Notes under the pieces: model-generated
What the model was told of the DNA's origin: nothing
Database searches by the model: none
What the model saw: the letters and a program-made list of their open reading frames with translations, nothing else
Assembly: GCA_014802435.1 (NCBI GenBank)
Contig: JAAVCG010000031.1
Location: 55,849 to 119,848 of the forward strand
Direction of reading: 5' to 3'
Length of the DNA: 64,000 nucleotides
Source: Bacteroides sp.
Lineage (GTDB): Bacteria; Bacteroidota; Bacteroidia; Bacteroidales; Muribaculaceae
Position numbers and translations under genes: made by a program
Part shown: in pieces, positions 37,987 through 48,038 of the stretch
Position numbering within the stretch: the stretch's first letter is position 1
Layout of the letters: every line of letters begins with the position of its first letter

Positions 37987-40022
37987 TTCTTTTTAGTTAA
38001 GAGGTTACGAAGCTTTGCGGGAGTAAGGTCGGCGGGATATTGTTCAAATGGGAGCCTCAGGGAGCAACCTTCGCGGAATCGGGAGCACCCATAGGCGGTA
38101 TGGCCCTTGATCAGGTGTCCGCCGCCGCAGACGGGACATTGGATTTCCTCGATTGACTTCAAGCGGGGCGCGCGGGGTTTCTTTTCTTTGGGCGCGGCTG
38201 AGGATGAGGATGCTTTTTTTGCCTTTGGCTGTTCGTCAACGATGTTGATTCGGCGATTGGTGTTATCGCTCAACACCTTGACTACAATTTCGTTAATCAT
38301 AGCCTTAAGCTCGTCCATAAACTCCGTTGGGGAGTATTGGCCGCGCTCAATCCGGCGGAGTTTGTTTTCCCAAATACCGGTCAGTTTGGCGCTTTTGAGG
38401 AGTTCCTCGTGAATCAGGTCAATCAGAGCCTCCCCGGCCTCAGTGGCGACAATGTTTTTGCGTTCGCGCGCAATGTAATGTCGACGGAAAAGTGTCTCAA
38501 TGATAGCAGCACGGGTTGAAGGACGGCCAATACCGTTTTCTTTCATTGCCTCGCGCAGATTTTCATCATCGACGGTTTTTCCGGCACTTTCCATTGCGCG
38601 GAGCAAGGTCCCCTCCGTGTAAGGCTTCGGAGGGGAAGTTTGTCCCTTTTGCAGGGATGGCTCATGGGGGCCTGATTCGCCCTCTACAAAGGGAGGGAGA
38701 ATTTTGTCAGTCTCAGATTTTTCGTCTTTGTCAGACCGGAAAAGTTCGCGCCAACCGAGTTTGGTAATGACCTTTCCTGTGGCTTTAAATTCATAGGGGC
38801 CGACGGAGGCAATTACCGTGGTCGTTTCAAAGAGACAATCAGGATAAAAAGCGGCAATGAAACGGAGCGCAATGAGATGATACATCAGTTTTTCATCGCC
38901 ATCAAGCATTCGAGGCGACTCTCCGGTCGGTATAATAGCGTGGTGGTCAGTGACCTTGGAGTTATCAAAAACGTTTTTTGATTTCGGGATTTTCGCGCCG
39001 GGCGCCAGCAGGGGGGCTGTTTGAGGCGCGTAAGGGGTCATTTTTCTGAGAATGTCAGGAATCTTGGGGTAGACATCGTCAGGGAGATATGTAGTGTCGA
39101 CGCGCGGATAGGTAGTGACCTTCTTCTCATAGAGCGATTGGATGAGTTGAAGGGTTCTTTCAGCGGTCCACCCCCAGCGTTTGTTACATTCCACCTGGAG
39201 TGAGGTGAGGTCAAACAGGCGCTGAGGAGCTTCTTTTCCGGACTTTTTCTGAACGGAGGTGACGTTAAGCGGCAAGCTGCTGATTTCGTCAAGAATCTTG
39301 GCGGCCTCGGCCTCAGTGGAGAATCGCCCTTTAGTTGATGAGAAAGTGACGTCGCGGTAAACCGTTTTGAGTTCCCAAAAATCCTCGGGTTTGAAGTCGC
39401 GAATTTCCCGCTGACGTTTAACGACGAGGGCGAGAGTAGGGGTCTGGACACGCCCGATGCTCAGGACTTTTCCCGGTTCGGAATATTTAAGAGAGTAAAG
39501 GCGGGTGGCGTTCATTCCCAGGAGCCAGTCGCCGGCGGCGCGGCTGAGTCCGGCAAGGTAGAGATTGTTGAAGTCAGCTGCCGGCTTGATTGTGTTGAAT
39601 CCCTGGCGGATAGCATCATCAGTCAGCGATGAAATCCAAAGGCGTTTAACGGGGACTTTACAGTCAGCCAGCTGGAGTACCCAACGCTGAATGAGTTCGC
39701 CTTCCTGTCCGGCATCACCGCAGTTTATGACCTCAGATGCTTCACTAACAAGCTGTTTGATTATTGCGAACTGATGTTCAATTCCTTTGTCCTTTTTGAG
39801 CTTAATGCTGAACCGGGGTGGAATCATCGGCAATGCGCCGAGACTCCAGCGCTTCCATCGTTCGGTATAGTCATGCGGTTCCTTCAGTTCACAGAGATGA
39901 CCGTATGTCCAGGTAATCTTATAGTTATTGCCTTCCCAGAAGCCGTCACGCCGAGTGGAGGCTCCAAGGATAGCGGCAATATCTTGTGCCACACTGGGTT
40001 TCTCCGTGATGCACAGAATCAT
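37983..40022 (-). CDS. topB: DNA topoisomerase III
   Basis: Toprim N-term (CITEKPSVAQDIAAILGA), GRVQTPTLALVVKRQREI, C-terminal Cys motif. Confidence 0.93.
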   Translation of the reverse strand: MILCITEKPSVAQDIAAILGASTRRDGFWEGNNYKITWTYGHLCELKEPHDYTERWKRWSLGALPMIPPRFSIKLKKDKGIEHQFAIIKQLVSEASEVINCGDAGQEGELIQRWVLQLADCKVPVKRLWISSLTDDAIRQGFNTIKPAADFNNLYLAGLSRAAGDWLLGMNATRLYSLKYSEPGKVLSIGRVQTPTLALVVKRQREIRDFKPEDFWELKTVYRDVTFSSTKGRFSTEAEAAKILDEISSLPLNVTSVQKKSGKEAPQRLFDLTSLQVECNKRWGWTAERTLQLIQSLYEKKVTTYPRVDTTYLPDDVYPKIPDILRKMTPYAPQTAPLLAPGAKIPKSKNVFDNSKVTDHHAIIPTGESPRMLDGDEKLMYHLIALRFIAAFYPDCLFETTTVIASVGPYEFKATGKVITKLGWRELFRSDKDEKSETDKILPPFVEGESGPHEPSLQKGQTSPPKPYTEGTLLRAMESAGKTVDDENLREAMKENGIGRPSTRAAIIETLFRRHYIARERKNIVATEAGEALIDLIHEELLKSAKLTGIWENKLRRIERGQYSPTEFMDELKAMINEIVVKVLSDNTNRRINIVDEQPKAKKASSSSAAPKEKKPRAPRLKSIEEIQCPVCGGGHLIKGHTAYGCSRFREGCSLRLPFEQYPADLTPAKLRNLLTKKK

Positions 40023-40414
40023 TTCTTAGGGGCATGGAACGTTCCGCGGACCGTTCCGTAAGGGGTTTTGAAATCGAGGGAGAAGGAGGCGGGTTTTGAT
40101 TTGAGGGCGGGGAAGTCCACCTCAAGGAGGATAACACCTTCGTCTTCAAACTGGAAAGCGCGCTCAAAGTAGATGGGGTCAATGTCAGTAGCGGCGATTT
40201 TGCCGTCAAGCATGACTCCGTCAATACGGTTAGAGGTGTGGGGGCGGCCGAGCGCTTTGCAGTAAACGCGGCTGACGTCTTCGCGACACATGATGCTGTC
40301 AATATGGATGGACATCTGATGGTCCTGCGCCTTGCGCCGGACGTCAAGGTTATTTTGAGCGATGGCCACTCCGAAGAGCATCAGCAGGGCAACGAAGAAG
40401 ATACCGTTACGCAT
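40019..40414 (-). CDS. Secreted hypothetical protein
   Basis: Signal peptide MRNGIFFVALLMLFGVAIAQ; overlaps mazG and topB ends. Confidence 0.55.
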   Translation of the reverse strand: MRNGIFFVALLMLFGVAIAQNNLDVRRKAQDHQMSIHIDSIMCREDVSRVYCKALGRPHTSNRIDGVMLDGKIAATDIDPIYFERAFQFEDEGVILLEVDFPALKSKPASFSLDFKTPYGTVRGTFHAPKK

Positions 40415-41207
40415 CGGCCTCTCCTTTCTCAAGCCGTTTGGCTTCATTCCAGAATTTGTCCATCTGAGCGAGGGTCATGTCTTTGAGGCTGAGACCCTGC
40501 TCCTTTGCGCGGCTTTCAACATGGTTGAATCTGGAGATGAATTTGCGATTAGTGCGTTCCAGGGCGTTTTCCGGATTGATGTCGTAGAGGCGGGCGGCAT
40601 TGATGAGAGCGAAGAAAATATCGCCCATTTCTGCCTCCATGGCGTCCTTGTCGCCGCAGATTGCTTCGGCGCGGAATTCGGCGAGCTCTTCAAGGAGCTT
40701 GTCCCAGACGTCTTCACGGTTTTCCCAGTCAAAGCCGACGTGGGCGGCCTTTTCCTGGATTCGGAAGGCCTTGATGAGGGCGGGGAGCGACGAGGGAACT
40801 CCGCCAAGGACGGTTTTATTGCCGTCTTTTTCCTTGAGTTTTAGGGCCTCCCAATTGTTCATCACGGTTTCGGCATCCTCGGCCTTGACTTCACCGAAGA
40901 CGTGGGGATGGCGATAAATGAGCTTGGCATTGAGGGCGTCGCAGACGTCGACAATATCGAATGCTTCCTTTTCTTCGCCGATTTTGGAGTAGAAAAGGAC
41001 GTGGAGCAGGACGTCGCCAAGCTCCTTGCGGATGTTGGCGTCATCTTCAGCAATGAGAGCGTCGGCTAACTCGTAGACTTCCTCAATGGTGTTAGGGCGG
41101 AGTGAGAGATTTGTTTGCACGCGGTCCCAGGGGCAGTCGGTACGCAGGCGTTCAAGAACGTCGATAACGCGGCCGAGGGCTTCTATTTTTTCTTGTCTGG
41201 AGTGCAT
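40407..41207 (-). CDS. mazG: Nucleoside triphosphate pyrophosphohydrolase
   Basis: CPWDRVQTNLSLRPNTIEEVYELADA, EExxE motifs. Confidence 0.93.
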   Translation of the reverse strand: MHSRQEKIEALGRVIDVLERLRTDCPWDRVQTNLSLRPNTIEEVYELADALIAEDDANIRKELGDVLLHVLFYSKIGEEKEAFDIVDVCDALNAKLIYRHPHVFGEVKAEDAETVMNNWEALKLKEKDGNKTVLGGVPSSLPALIKAFRIQEKAAHVGFDWENREDVWDKLLEELAEFRAEAICGDKDAMEAEMGDIFFALINAARLYDINPENALERTNRKFISRFNHVESRAKEQGLSLKDMTLAQMDKFWNEAKRLEKGEADA

Positions 41208-41210
41208 AAA

Positions 41211-42059
41211 TTAGTTGAATTTGAGTTTAAGGCATGTCCAATCGTTAAGGACGGAATGGCTTACTTCTGTAAGGCCTAAGGGGGCGGCAACTTCCATGAT
41301 AACGGGGATGTCGGCTTCATAGAATCCGCTGAGGAGCATCGTGGCTCCGGGTTTCAGGGAGCTGACATAGGCGGCTAAGTCGCCGGTAATGATGTTGCGG
41401 TTGATATTGGCGATGAAGAGGTCGGCCCGGGGCATTGAGTGGAGCAGAGAGGCGTCGCCGCAATGGAGGCGCACGCGGTCAGCTTGGCCGTTGAGGCTGA
41501 CGTTTTCCAGGGCGTTTTCATAGGCTCCGGGGTCAATTTCAATGCCGTTGACTTGGGCGGCGCCGCGCATGGCGCAGAGAATGGCGAGGATTCCGGTTCC
41601 GGTTCCCATGTCAATGACGGAGAGGCCGGATTCATCAATGTCGAGCAGAGCGCTGATAACCTGAGAGGTAGTGGCATGATGTCCGGTTCCGAAGGCCATT
41701 TTCGGGTCAATGACAATGTCATAATCAGCAGCGGGAACGTCAGTATGGAAAGAGGAGTGAATCACGCAGCGCTCGCCGACGACGATTGGCTTGAAATAAT
41801 TCTTCTCCCATTCGGAATTCCAGTCCTGTCCTTCAACGAGGGATACGCTTCGGCTGATTTCCGCCTCGAAGGGAAACGCTGAGAGGGCCTCATTGAGGGC
41901 ATCTTCATTGAAGAGTTCGTCCTTGATATAGGCAGTCAGGCCTTGCCGGTCAGGGACGAAAGATTCATAACCGGCATCCGCAAGGAGGGCAGCGAGGACG
42001 TCAGTGGCGTCCTCGCTGCAGGGTTTGAGGTTCAGGCGCAGTTCGCGATAATCGTTCAT
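41211..42059 (-). CDS. prmA: Ribosomal protein L11 methyltransferase
   Basis: AFGTGHHATTSQVI, VIDMGTGTGILAI. Confidence 0.92.
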   Translation of the reverse strand: MNDYRELRLNLKPCSEDATDVLAALLADAGYESFVPDRQGLTAYIKDELFNEDALNEALSAFPFEAEISRSVSLVEGQDWNSEWEKNYFKPIVVGERCVIHSSFHTDVPAADYDIVIDPKMAFGTGHHATTSQVISALLDIDESGLSVIDMGTGTGILAILCAMRGAAQVNGIEIDPGAYENALENVSLNGQADRVRLHCGDASLLHSMPRADLFIANINRNIITGDLAAYVSSLKPGATMLLSGFYEADIPVIMEVAAPLGLTEVSHSVLNDWTCLKLKFN

Positions 42060-43252
42060 TTGACGATTTTAAAACCGGCCTCCTTGAGTGCCTTTTTGAT
42101 TTCGGCGATATGTTCGTGGTTACGAGTTTCAATCTCGACATGGAGCATGCAGGCGTTGACGTCGGTATCCTCGGCGTTACGTTCATGGACCACTGAGACA
42201 ACGTTGCCTCCGCGTTCGGCGATGATGTTGAGCACACCGCTGAGCTGTCCGGGCTTATCGGGGAGGTCAATGATCAGAGAGCAGTCACGTCCGCTCTTGA
42301 CGAGACCGCGGCGCACTGCGCGGTTATGGGCCGTAACGTCAATGTTACCACCGGAAACGACGCAGACAACGTTTTTGCCCTTGATGGGCACCTTATTGAA
42401 CATAGCGGCGGCCACGCTGACAGCGCCGGCTCCTTCGCTGACGAGCTTTTTCTGCTCCATGAGGGTCAGAATAGCTGCGGCAATTTCGTCTTCGCTGACG
42501 GTTACGATTTCGTCAACGTATTGGCTGATAAGGTTGAAGGTGTTTTCACCGGGTTCCTTTACGGCGATGCCGTCAGCAATGGTTTTGACGGAGTCAAGAT
42601 GAACGCGCTTGCCTTCCTTGATTGAGTTATACATTGAGGGAGCGCCTTCAGACTGCACGCCATAGACCTTCACGTCAGGGCGCAGAGACTTGATGGCAAA
42701 AGCTACACCGGCAATGAGGCCGCCGCCACCGATGGGGACGATTACGGCTTCCACTTCGGGGTAATCCTCAATGATTTCCAGTCCGATTGTTCCCTGACCG
42801 GCAATAACTTTTTCATCATCAAAGGGGTGGACAAAGGTGTAGCCCTTTTCTTCTTTGAGCTCGACGGCCTTTGCATAGGCATCATCATAAACGCCGGGCA
42901 CGAGGCAAACTTCAGCGCCATAGCCCTTGGTGGCTTCCACCTTGCTGATGGGGGCACCGGCGGGGAGGCAGATGATTGATTTGATGCCGTTGCGGGAAGC
43001 GCCGAGGGCAACACCCTGGGCATGGTTACCTGCGGAGCAGGCAATTACGCCGCGAGATTTTTCTTCTTCAGAGAGTTGCGAAATCTTGTAGTAAGCGCCG
43101 CGCAGCTTAAAGGAGCCGGTGTTTTGCAGGTTCTCGCATTTCAGATGCACTTTAGCCTCCGGATTGATGCGGGAGGCAAACATAATCGGGGTGCGGCGGG
43201 CAACGCCCTTCAGCACACGCGAAGCTTTGAAGACTTCACTAAGTTCAAGCAT
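42056..43252 (-). CDS. ilvA: Threonine ammonia-lyase with ACT domain
   Basis: NTGSFKLRGAYYKI PLP Lys; SAGNHAQGVA; C-terminal ACT domain. Confidence 0.9.
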   Translation of the reverse strand: MLELSEVFKASRVLKGVARRTPIMFASRINPEAKVHLKCENLQNTGSFKLRGAYYKISQLSEEEKSRGVIACSAGNHAQGVALGASRNGIKSIICLPAGAPISKVEATKGYGAEVCLVPGVYDDAYAKAVELKEEKGYTFVHPFDDEKVIAGQGTIGLEIIEDYPEVEAVIVPIGGGGLIAGVAFAIKSLRPDVKVYGVQSEGAPSMYNSIKEGKRVHLDSVKTIADGIAVKEPGENTFNLISQYVDEIVTVSEDEIAAAILTLMEQKKLVSEGAGAVSVAAAMFNKVPIKGKNVVCVVSGGNIDVTAHNRAVRRGLVKSGRDCSLIIDLPDKPGQLSGVLNIIAERGGNVVSVVHERNAEDTDVNACMLHVEIETRNHEHIAEIKKALKEAGFKIVK

Positions 43253-43350
43253 AACAAACTGTTTTGAATGAATGGATATTATTTTAACACTGCAAATTTA
43301 CTAAAACATAGTGGAAATTGCAAATTTTTTGTGATTTGGCGAAAAAATGT

Positions 43351-43358
43351 TATCTTTG
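43351..43358 (+). promoter_or_regulatory. -7 box TATCTTTG
   Basis: Upstream of CDS 43391. Confidence 0.55.
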
Positions 43359-43390
43359 CAGGTGATTAGTTAACATTAAATCATCAAATT

Positions 43391-44239
43391 ATGAAAAAAC
43401 ATCTGATTCTTTCGCTCGTGATTGCTTTCGCCGGCAGTCTGATTAATTGCATGGCTTCCGAACCGAATTACCCGCGCGAGTATGACGGGCAGATTAACAC
43501 GTTCGTTATCAATAACGCACAGTTGACCCCTGAGCTTGCGGAGAAGTTTAATTTCATTATGGTGGGCGATTTTTCCATGACTTCGCAGCCTGATTCTTAT
43601 TATTCAGCAGGGATTTTACCCGGCATCGGAGTCATCATTGCTGCTGATAACGCTCTTGTCAAGGCTCTTTTTCCTGATGCGAAGTCTTTTGAGATGAATG
43701 GAAAGGCCGCCACCGAGGAGGAATTTTACTCCGTTCCCGGTCAGAAGCTGGCCTCCGTGAAATTTGAAGACGGAGTTTTGAAGGCCCGCACCCTTGATAG
43801 TATCAGAGATCCTAAGGTTTATAAGGACTTGGCAAAGAAGGAATGGGAGGTATGGTTTTATGAAACCGAGAATACTCCGCTTCCCGGCGAGATTGCTTTG
43901 AATGATCCGGCGACATACTTTGAGAATCCTAACACGATAGTTACTCTGGATTACGTCATAACCAGCCCGGCAAAGGTTAAGGAGAAGCAGGCTGACGTTA
44001 AAGGCTATGTCCTGAGAATGGTGGGCTTGAACCCGCAAATCTATGCGCTGACTAATGCGCGCGACCTGGAATATTTCATCACTTGTGGCGGTGAACGTCA
44101 AAAGGCTGATGTTTCAGCTATCGGAGGACCGTTGACAGTAAAAAATATAGCGGCTTACTTCCATCGCCCGATTGAGGATATTTTCCTCATCAAAACCGAC
44201 GGCAAAACTGTCGAAACCATTTTTAAAGAAAAAGAGTAA
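43391..44239 (+). CDS. Secreted hypothetical protein
   Basis: Signal peptide; intact 282-aa ORF with promoter. Confidence 0.6.
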   Translation: MKKHLILSLVIAFAGSLINCMASEPNYPREYDGQINTFVINNAQLTPELAEKFNFIMVGDFSMTSQPDSYYSAGILPGIGVIIAADNALVKALFPDAKSFEMNGKAATEEEFYSVPGQKLASVKFEDGVLKARTLDSIRDPKVYKDLAKKEWEVWFYETENTPLPGEIALNDPATYFENPNTIVTLDYVITSPAKVKEKQADVKGYVLRMVGLNPQIYALTNARDLEYFITCGGERQKADVSAIGGPLTVKNIAAYFHRPIEDIFLIKTDGKTVETIFKEKE

Positions 44240-44270
44240 TTAAGGCTTAAAGGGCCGCTCGGATTTTTAG

Positions 44271-44325
44271 CCGCTCACTGCGTTCGCTGAACTGCTTTTG
44301 CGGGCGGGGTGAGCGGTTTTGTTTT
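44271..44325 (+). terminator. Terminator-like hairpin containing CGCTCACTGCGTTCGCT motif
   Basis: CCGCTCAC (44271-44278)/GTGAGCGG (44309-44316) then TTTTGTTTT. Confidence 0.55.
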
Positions 44326-46960
44326 AGTACCAGTCGATGGCGTCGTTGTAGGATGAGCGTTTGTCGTATTTTAGGTCGGAGAGGAGTGAGGATTTGACGG
44401 CAATGTGGAAGTTATAGCTCTTGTATGGGCCGAGGGGGACAAAGCTGGCTGTCATCGTGAAGCAGTGGAGGTCACGGCTGATGTTGCAGTTCATATAGGC
44501 TATCTTCTTGAGGTCAAAGTTATAAGAGGCGGAGAAGGAGAAGTTCCAGTTGGGGGTGGGGTTTATGCTTCCGCTGAAGCTGAGGTTCTGAGTCCACTTT
44601 CCGTCATATTCCATCTTCTTTTTGTTAAATTTTCCGTAGCCATATGATACGGAGTAGCTGACGTTAAGGTTCCAGGGGAATTGCCAGTGGAGATATCCGT
44701 CGGGGTCAAATTCTCCGGCGGATGTTTTCTTTTTGTCTGATTTTTTGTCAGAGCCGTCGGATGAAGATGAATCGTCTGATTTTCTTTTTCTGCCGAAGAG
44801 CTTTTTGAAGGTGTCGTTATTGAAGTTATAGCTGAAGCTCGTTCCGGTAGAAGAGAGTCGGCCCCAACCTTTGCCGGAGGTCAGGCGGAGGGTGTTGGAG
44901 CGATAGGGTGTGCCGTACTGGTTGAGTTTGTAGGTGTAGACGTCCCAAACGGCGGAGAGGTTGAGGTTGAATCCCTTTGTTATTCGCAGGAGGATGGATG
45001 TATTGAGGTTTGACCAGTTGAGCGAGTCGGCGGCAAAGTTATAGCTTTGGCTGAGCGAGAGGTTTTCAATCAGTGAGATTTTTCGTTCACCGGTAGAGTC
45101 ATTGTCGCTCTTGACTTTCATTTCAAGGTTGTTGGATAGGGAGAAATTGACAGTTCCCTGTTTTCCGGTCGAGGCGGAGCCGTAAGGACCGTTTTGGAAG
45201 TATGAGTATTGGCGGCGTTGGAGCTGCCCGTTGTTGTCAGTGTATTGGTATTCACCGTAGTAGCCCCAGAAGGGGGTGCCGAAGTCGGGGGCTCCGGAGA
45301 GTGAGATTGTCGGGGTCATCACATGGCGAATCATCTTGATTTTCTTCCCGAAGATGCCCAGAGGCTGCCAGAAACCATAGAGTTTGGTTGAAACGCCGAT
45401 AGATGCGGAGAAGTCAAAGACGTTGTAGAAGTTATATGTGGTGTCGGCCACTTCGGCGGCAGCGTTTGGGTCCCATTGACGGCGCACTTTCTGGAAGTAC
45501 ATTCGGTCAGTCAACTGGACGCTGGGGGTGATGTTGATGTATTTCAGCAGCTGGAAAGTGGCGGAAATGGGGACAGAGTGGCGCAGGCCGTTTTTCCAGT
45601 CCTTGACGATTGATTTTTTGAAAAATTCGTTTTGTTTTGCCGTCAGGGAGTTTTGGAGCTGTCCGGAATAGGATAGTTTGATTTTTTCATACCATTTTTC
45701 AGCGCCAACGGGCCGTTTCCGCTTGAACGGGGCGGTTTGAGCCATTGTGACTGTCAGATTTGGGAAAGAGACATTGAGCATCTCGTCAGATGAGCGCTGA
45801 GTGATGTTCATTGACGTTGACAGGGACCATTTGGTTCCGGGGAACCGATAGGTCATGTTGACGGTCGAACTCTTGGTGTTCTCCGTGAAATTGTTTGAAT
45901 AATAGGAAGCTACGTCTTTTCGGGAGTATCCGCTTGTTGCGAAGTTGACGGAGGCCGAGAATGTCATGTTAGGGTTGAACTTGGAGTCTTGCTGATGATT
46001 CCAGATGACCTGAAAGTTAGTGGCCTTGGAATAGTCGGGGGAGCCTTTTTCGCCGTCGACAGTGCGGAGATAGCTGACGGAGACATTGCCGGCATATTTA
46101 TATCGCTTGACATAGGCTGAGCGGGCGTTGATTCCCCATGTTCCTTTGGTGTAAAGCTGTCCGGTCAGTGCGAGGTCAACATTGTCATTGATAGCGAAAT
46201 AGTAACCGCCGTTTGAGAGGTAGAATCCCCGGCGGTAATCATCGCCGACGGTGGGGAAAATTATGCCTGAGGAATATTTTTTAGTAAAGGGGAAGTAGCC
46301 GAAGGGCACAGCGATAGGGAGCGGGAGTCCGGCTAAGACCATGTAGGCGGGTCCGGTTACGATGTTGCTTCCGGGTTTTACTTTACCCTTGGTGATTTGG
46401 AGGTGGAAGTGAGGGTGTTCGTGGTCATCACAGGTGGTGTAACGGCCGTCTTTAATGTAAAATTCGCCGTTTTCAATTCTCTTTGCTTGTCCGCCGGTAA
46501 GATAGCCTTCGCCTTGCTGAGTGATTACGTTAGTGATGTATCCTCGCTCGGTTTTGAAGTTATAACTCATTGATTCAGAGTCATAAGATTCGCCGCCTTG
46601 GGAGAAGTTTGGAGTTCCTTTCCTGACTCCTAAAGAGTCCGTCACCCCTGAAGCATTGACATTACTGGTTTTGAGGTCGAGGTCAATGTTTTCAGCCGTC
46701 AGCTGAAGGTCGCCGTAGGTCACCTTGCTGTTGCCATACATGTAAGAATGGTTGCGGCCGATGACAATCATAGAGTCGGAGGAGGTGAAATTTACAGTGT
46801 TGTCAAGGTCAACTTTATCGCGGATAATGCGTTTTTTGGGGCCTGCCGGAACCGAATCAGCCTGCTGGGGAGCGACCGAAATAGAGTCAACCGGCTCGGA
46901 CGCGAACCCGAGCAGGCAAGTCATTATGCTGATTATAAGATATATAAATCGTCGACTCAC
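44324..46960 (-). CDS. LptD/OstA-like outer-membrane LPS assembly protein
   Basis: N-terminal OstA-like repeats (NSKVTYGDLQLTAENIDLDLKT), large beta-barrel C-term. Confidence 0.82.
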   Translation of the reverse strand: MSRRFIYLIISIMTCLLGFASEPVDSISVAPQQADSVPAGPKKRIIRDKVDLDNTVNFTSSDSMIVIGRNHSYMYGNSKVTYGDLQLTAENIDLDLKTSNVNASGVTDSLGVRKGTPNFSQGGESYDSESMSYNFKTERGYITNVITQQGEGYLTGGQAKRIENGEFYIKDGRYTTCDDHEHPHFHLQITKGKVKPGSNIVTGPAYMVLAGLPLPIAVPFGYFPFTKKYSSGIIFPTVGDDYRRGFYLSNGGYYFAINDNVDLALTGQLYTKGTWGINARSAYVKRYKYAGNVSVSYLRTVDGEKGSPDYSKATNFQVIWNHQQDSKFNPNMTFSASVNFATSGYSRKDVASYYSNNFTENTKSSTVNMTYRFPGTKWSLSTSMNITQRSSDEMLNVSFPNLTVTMAQTAPFKRKRPVGAEKWYEKIKLSYSGQLQNSLTAKQNEFFKKSIVKDWKNGLRHSVPISATFQLLKYINITPSVQLTDRMYFQKVRRQWDPNAAAEVADTTYNFYNVFDFSASIGVSTKLYGFWQPLGIFGKKIKMIRHVMTPTISLSGAPDFGTPFWGYYGEYQYTDNNGQLQRRQYSYFQNGPYGSASTGKQGTVNFSLSNNLEMKVKSDNDSTGERKISLIENLSLSQSYNFAADSLNWSNLNTSILLRITKGFNLNLSAVWDVYTYKLNQYGTPYRSNTLRLTSGKGWGRLSSTGTSFSYNFNNDTFKKLFGRKRKSDDSSSSDGSDKKSDKKKTSAGEFDPDGYLHWQFPWNLNVSYSVSYGYGKFNKKKMEYDGKWTQNLSFSGSINPTPNWNFSFSASYNFDLKKIAYMNCNISRDLHCFTMTASFVPLGPYKSYNFHIAVKSSLLSDLKYDKRSSYNDAIDWY

Positions 46961-47065
46961 GACTCTATTTCATTTGAAAAACACCCGCAAAGTTACAAAT
47001 AATATTTGAGAAAATCAAGCCATCATTTGATTGAATATTATGAAAAAAATCATTATCTTTGCCAA

Positions 47066-47617
47066 ATGAAAGAAGCTCAATTAACGCCAATCAGCATTGT
47101 TCGCACCCTGGATAATTGCTATCCGGGAAGCCGCGCCGTTCTTGACAGCATTACCGAGGAGTTGAATCCGCGCCTTCAGGCGGAGTTGCTTCCGGGGAAA
47201 TATGGTGATGACCTGCTGCGGCAAATTGAAATCAACACCGCAATGAGTTTTTATGACGACTTCCATTGCAAGACGAATTATATTATTCCGGATGAGGGGG
47301 TAAAGCTGCGCAGTTCAGAATACTATGGAGCGTTGCTGGAAATGTTTACCGAGGAGGAGATTGAACGCGAGGGCCTATATCTGAGGCCGCGATGGCAGAT
47401 TGGCCCCTTGAATAAGCGCACGGGGCTAATTTACGTCACCATAGTGTTTGAAAAATCATTCAGCTTTCTGCCACCGAAGGAGCAAAAGCGGTTAATGAAA
47501 GATTATTTCATGACGGCTGTCAGGCGGATTGCCGTGCGCAAAAAGGGCCTTAACTATAACTTCTCCTTGCTGATGGAGGATTTTGAGCGGGTGTTGGACT
47601 GGTGGGTGGCGATTTAG
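47066..47617 (+). CDS. Hypothetical protein
   Basis: TATCTTTG box at 47054-47061 sits between annotated start 47006 and internal ATG 47066, so 47066 preferred. Confidence 0.65.
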   Translation: MKEAQLTPISIVRTLDNCYPGSRAVLDSITEELNPRLQAELLPGKYGDDLLRQIEINTAMSFYDDFHCKTNYIIPDEGVKLRSSEYYGALLEMFTEEEIEREGLYLRPRWQIGPLNKRTGLIYVTIVFEKSFSFLPPKEQKRLMKDYFMTAVRRIAVRKKGLNYNFSLLMEDFERVLDWWVAI

Positions 47618-48035
47618 ACCCCGTTCCCCAATATTTGTTAAAGCTGAGGCCGCATATCTCCGAGTGATTTTTGTGATGGAACGAAGGAGCGATGGGGTTC
47701 CATCGTGACTGAGCGACAACACAAAAAGCACCGAAGAGATGCGATGGTAAGCTAACTTTTTTACATCACAACACAATAAAGTGTGCCCAAATAGACTGTT
47801 GAAGGCAGATAATGGCTACCGTGGCCCATTGATAAAAAACTTGAGGGGGGAAACTGAATGTGAAATTAGAGAGTGTATGAAATCAAATTAGTTACTATCG
47901 CCTCGGCCAATCGTCACGCATCTGCGTCCGCTTGTTTCGGTCACGATGGAACCCCATCGCTCCCTCACTGCGCGAACACAGCTGCATAACGCTTGACCGC
48001 CTCAGCTTTAACAAATATTGGGGAACGGGGTCTAA
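47614..48035. repeat. 422-bp element bounded by 37-bp perfect inverted repeats, with inner 24-bp perfect inverted repeat
   Basis: TTAGACCCCGTTCCCCAATATTTGTTAAAGCTGAGGC (47614-47650) / reverse complement 47999-48035; inner GGAGCGATGGGGTTCCATCGTGAC (47686-47709)/47940-47963. Confidence 0.95.
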
Positions 48036-48038
48036 GTC

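Noticed and set aside
47492-47776. 94-aa minus-strand ORF across the inverted-repeat element (candidate transposase)
   Set aside because: Overlaps a convincing plus-strand gene end and the repeat arm; no DDE or recombinase motif.
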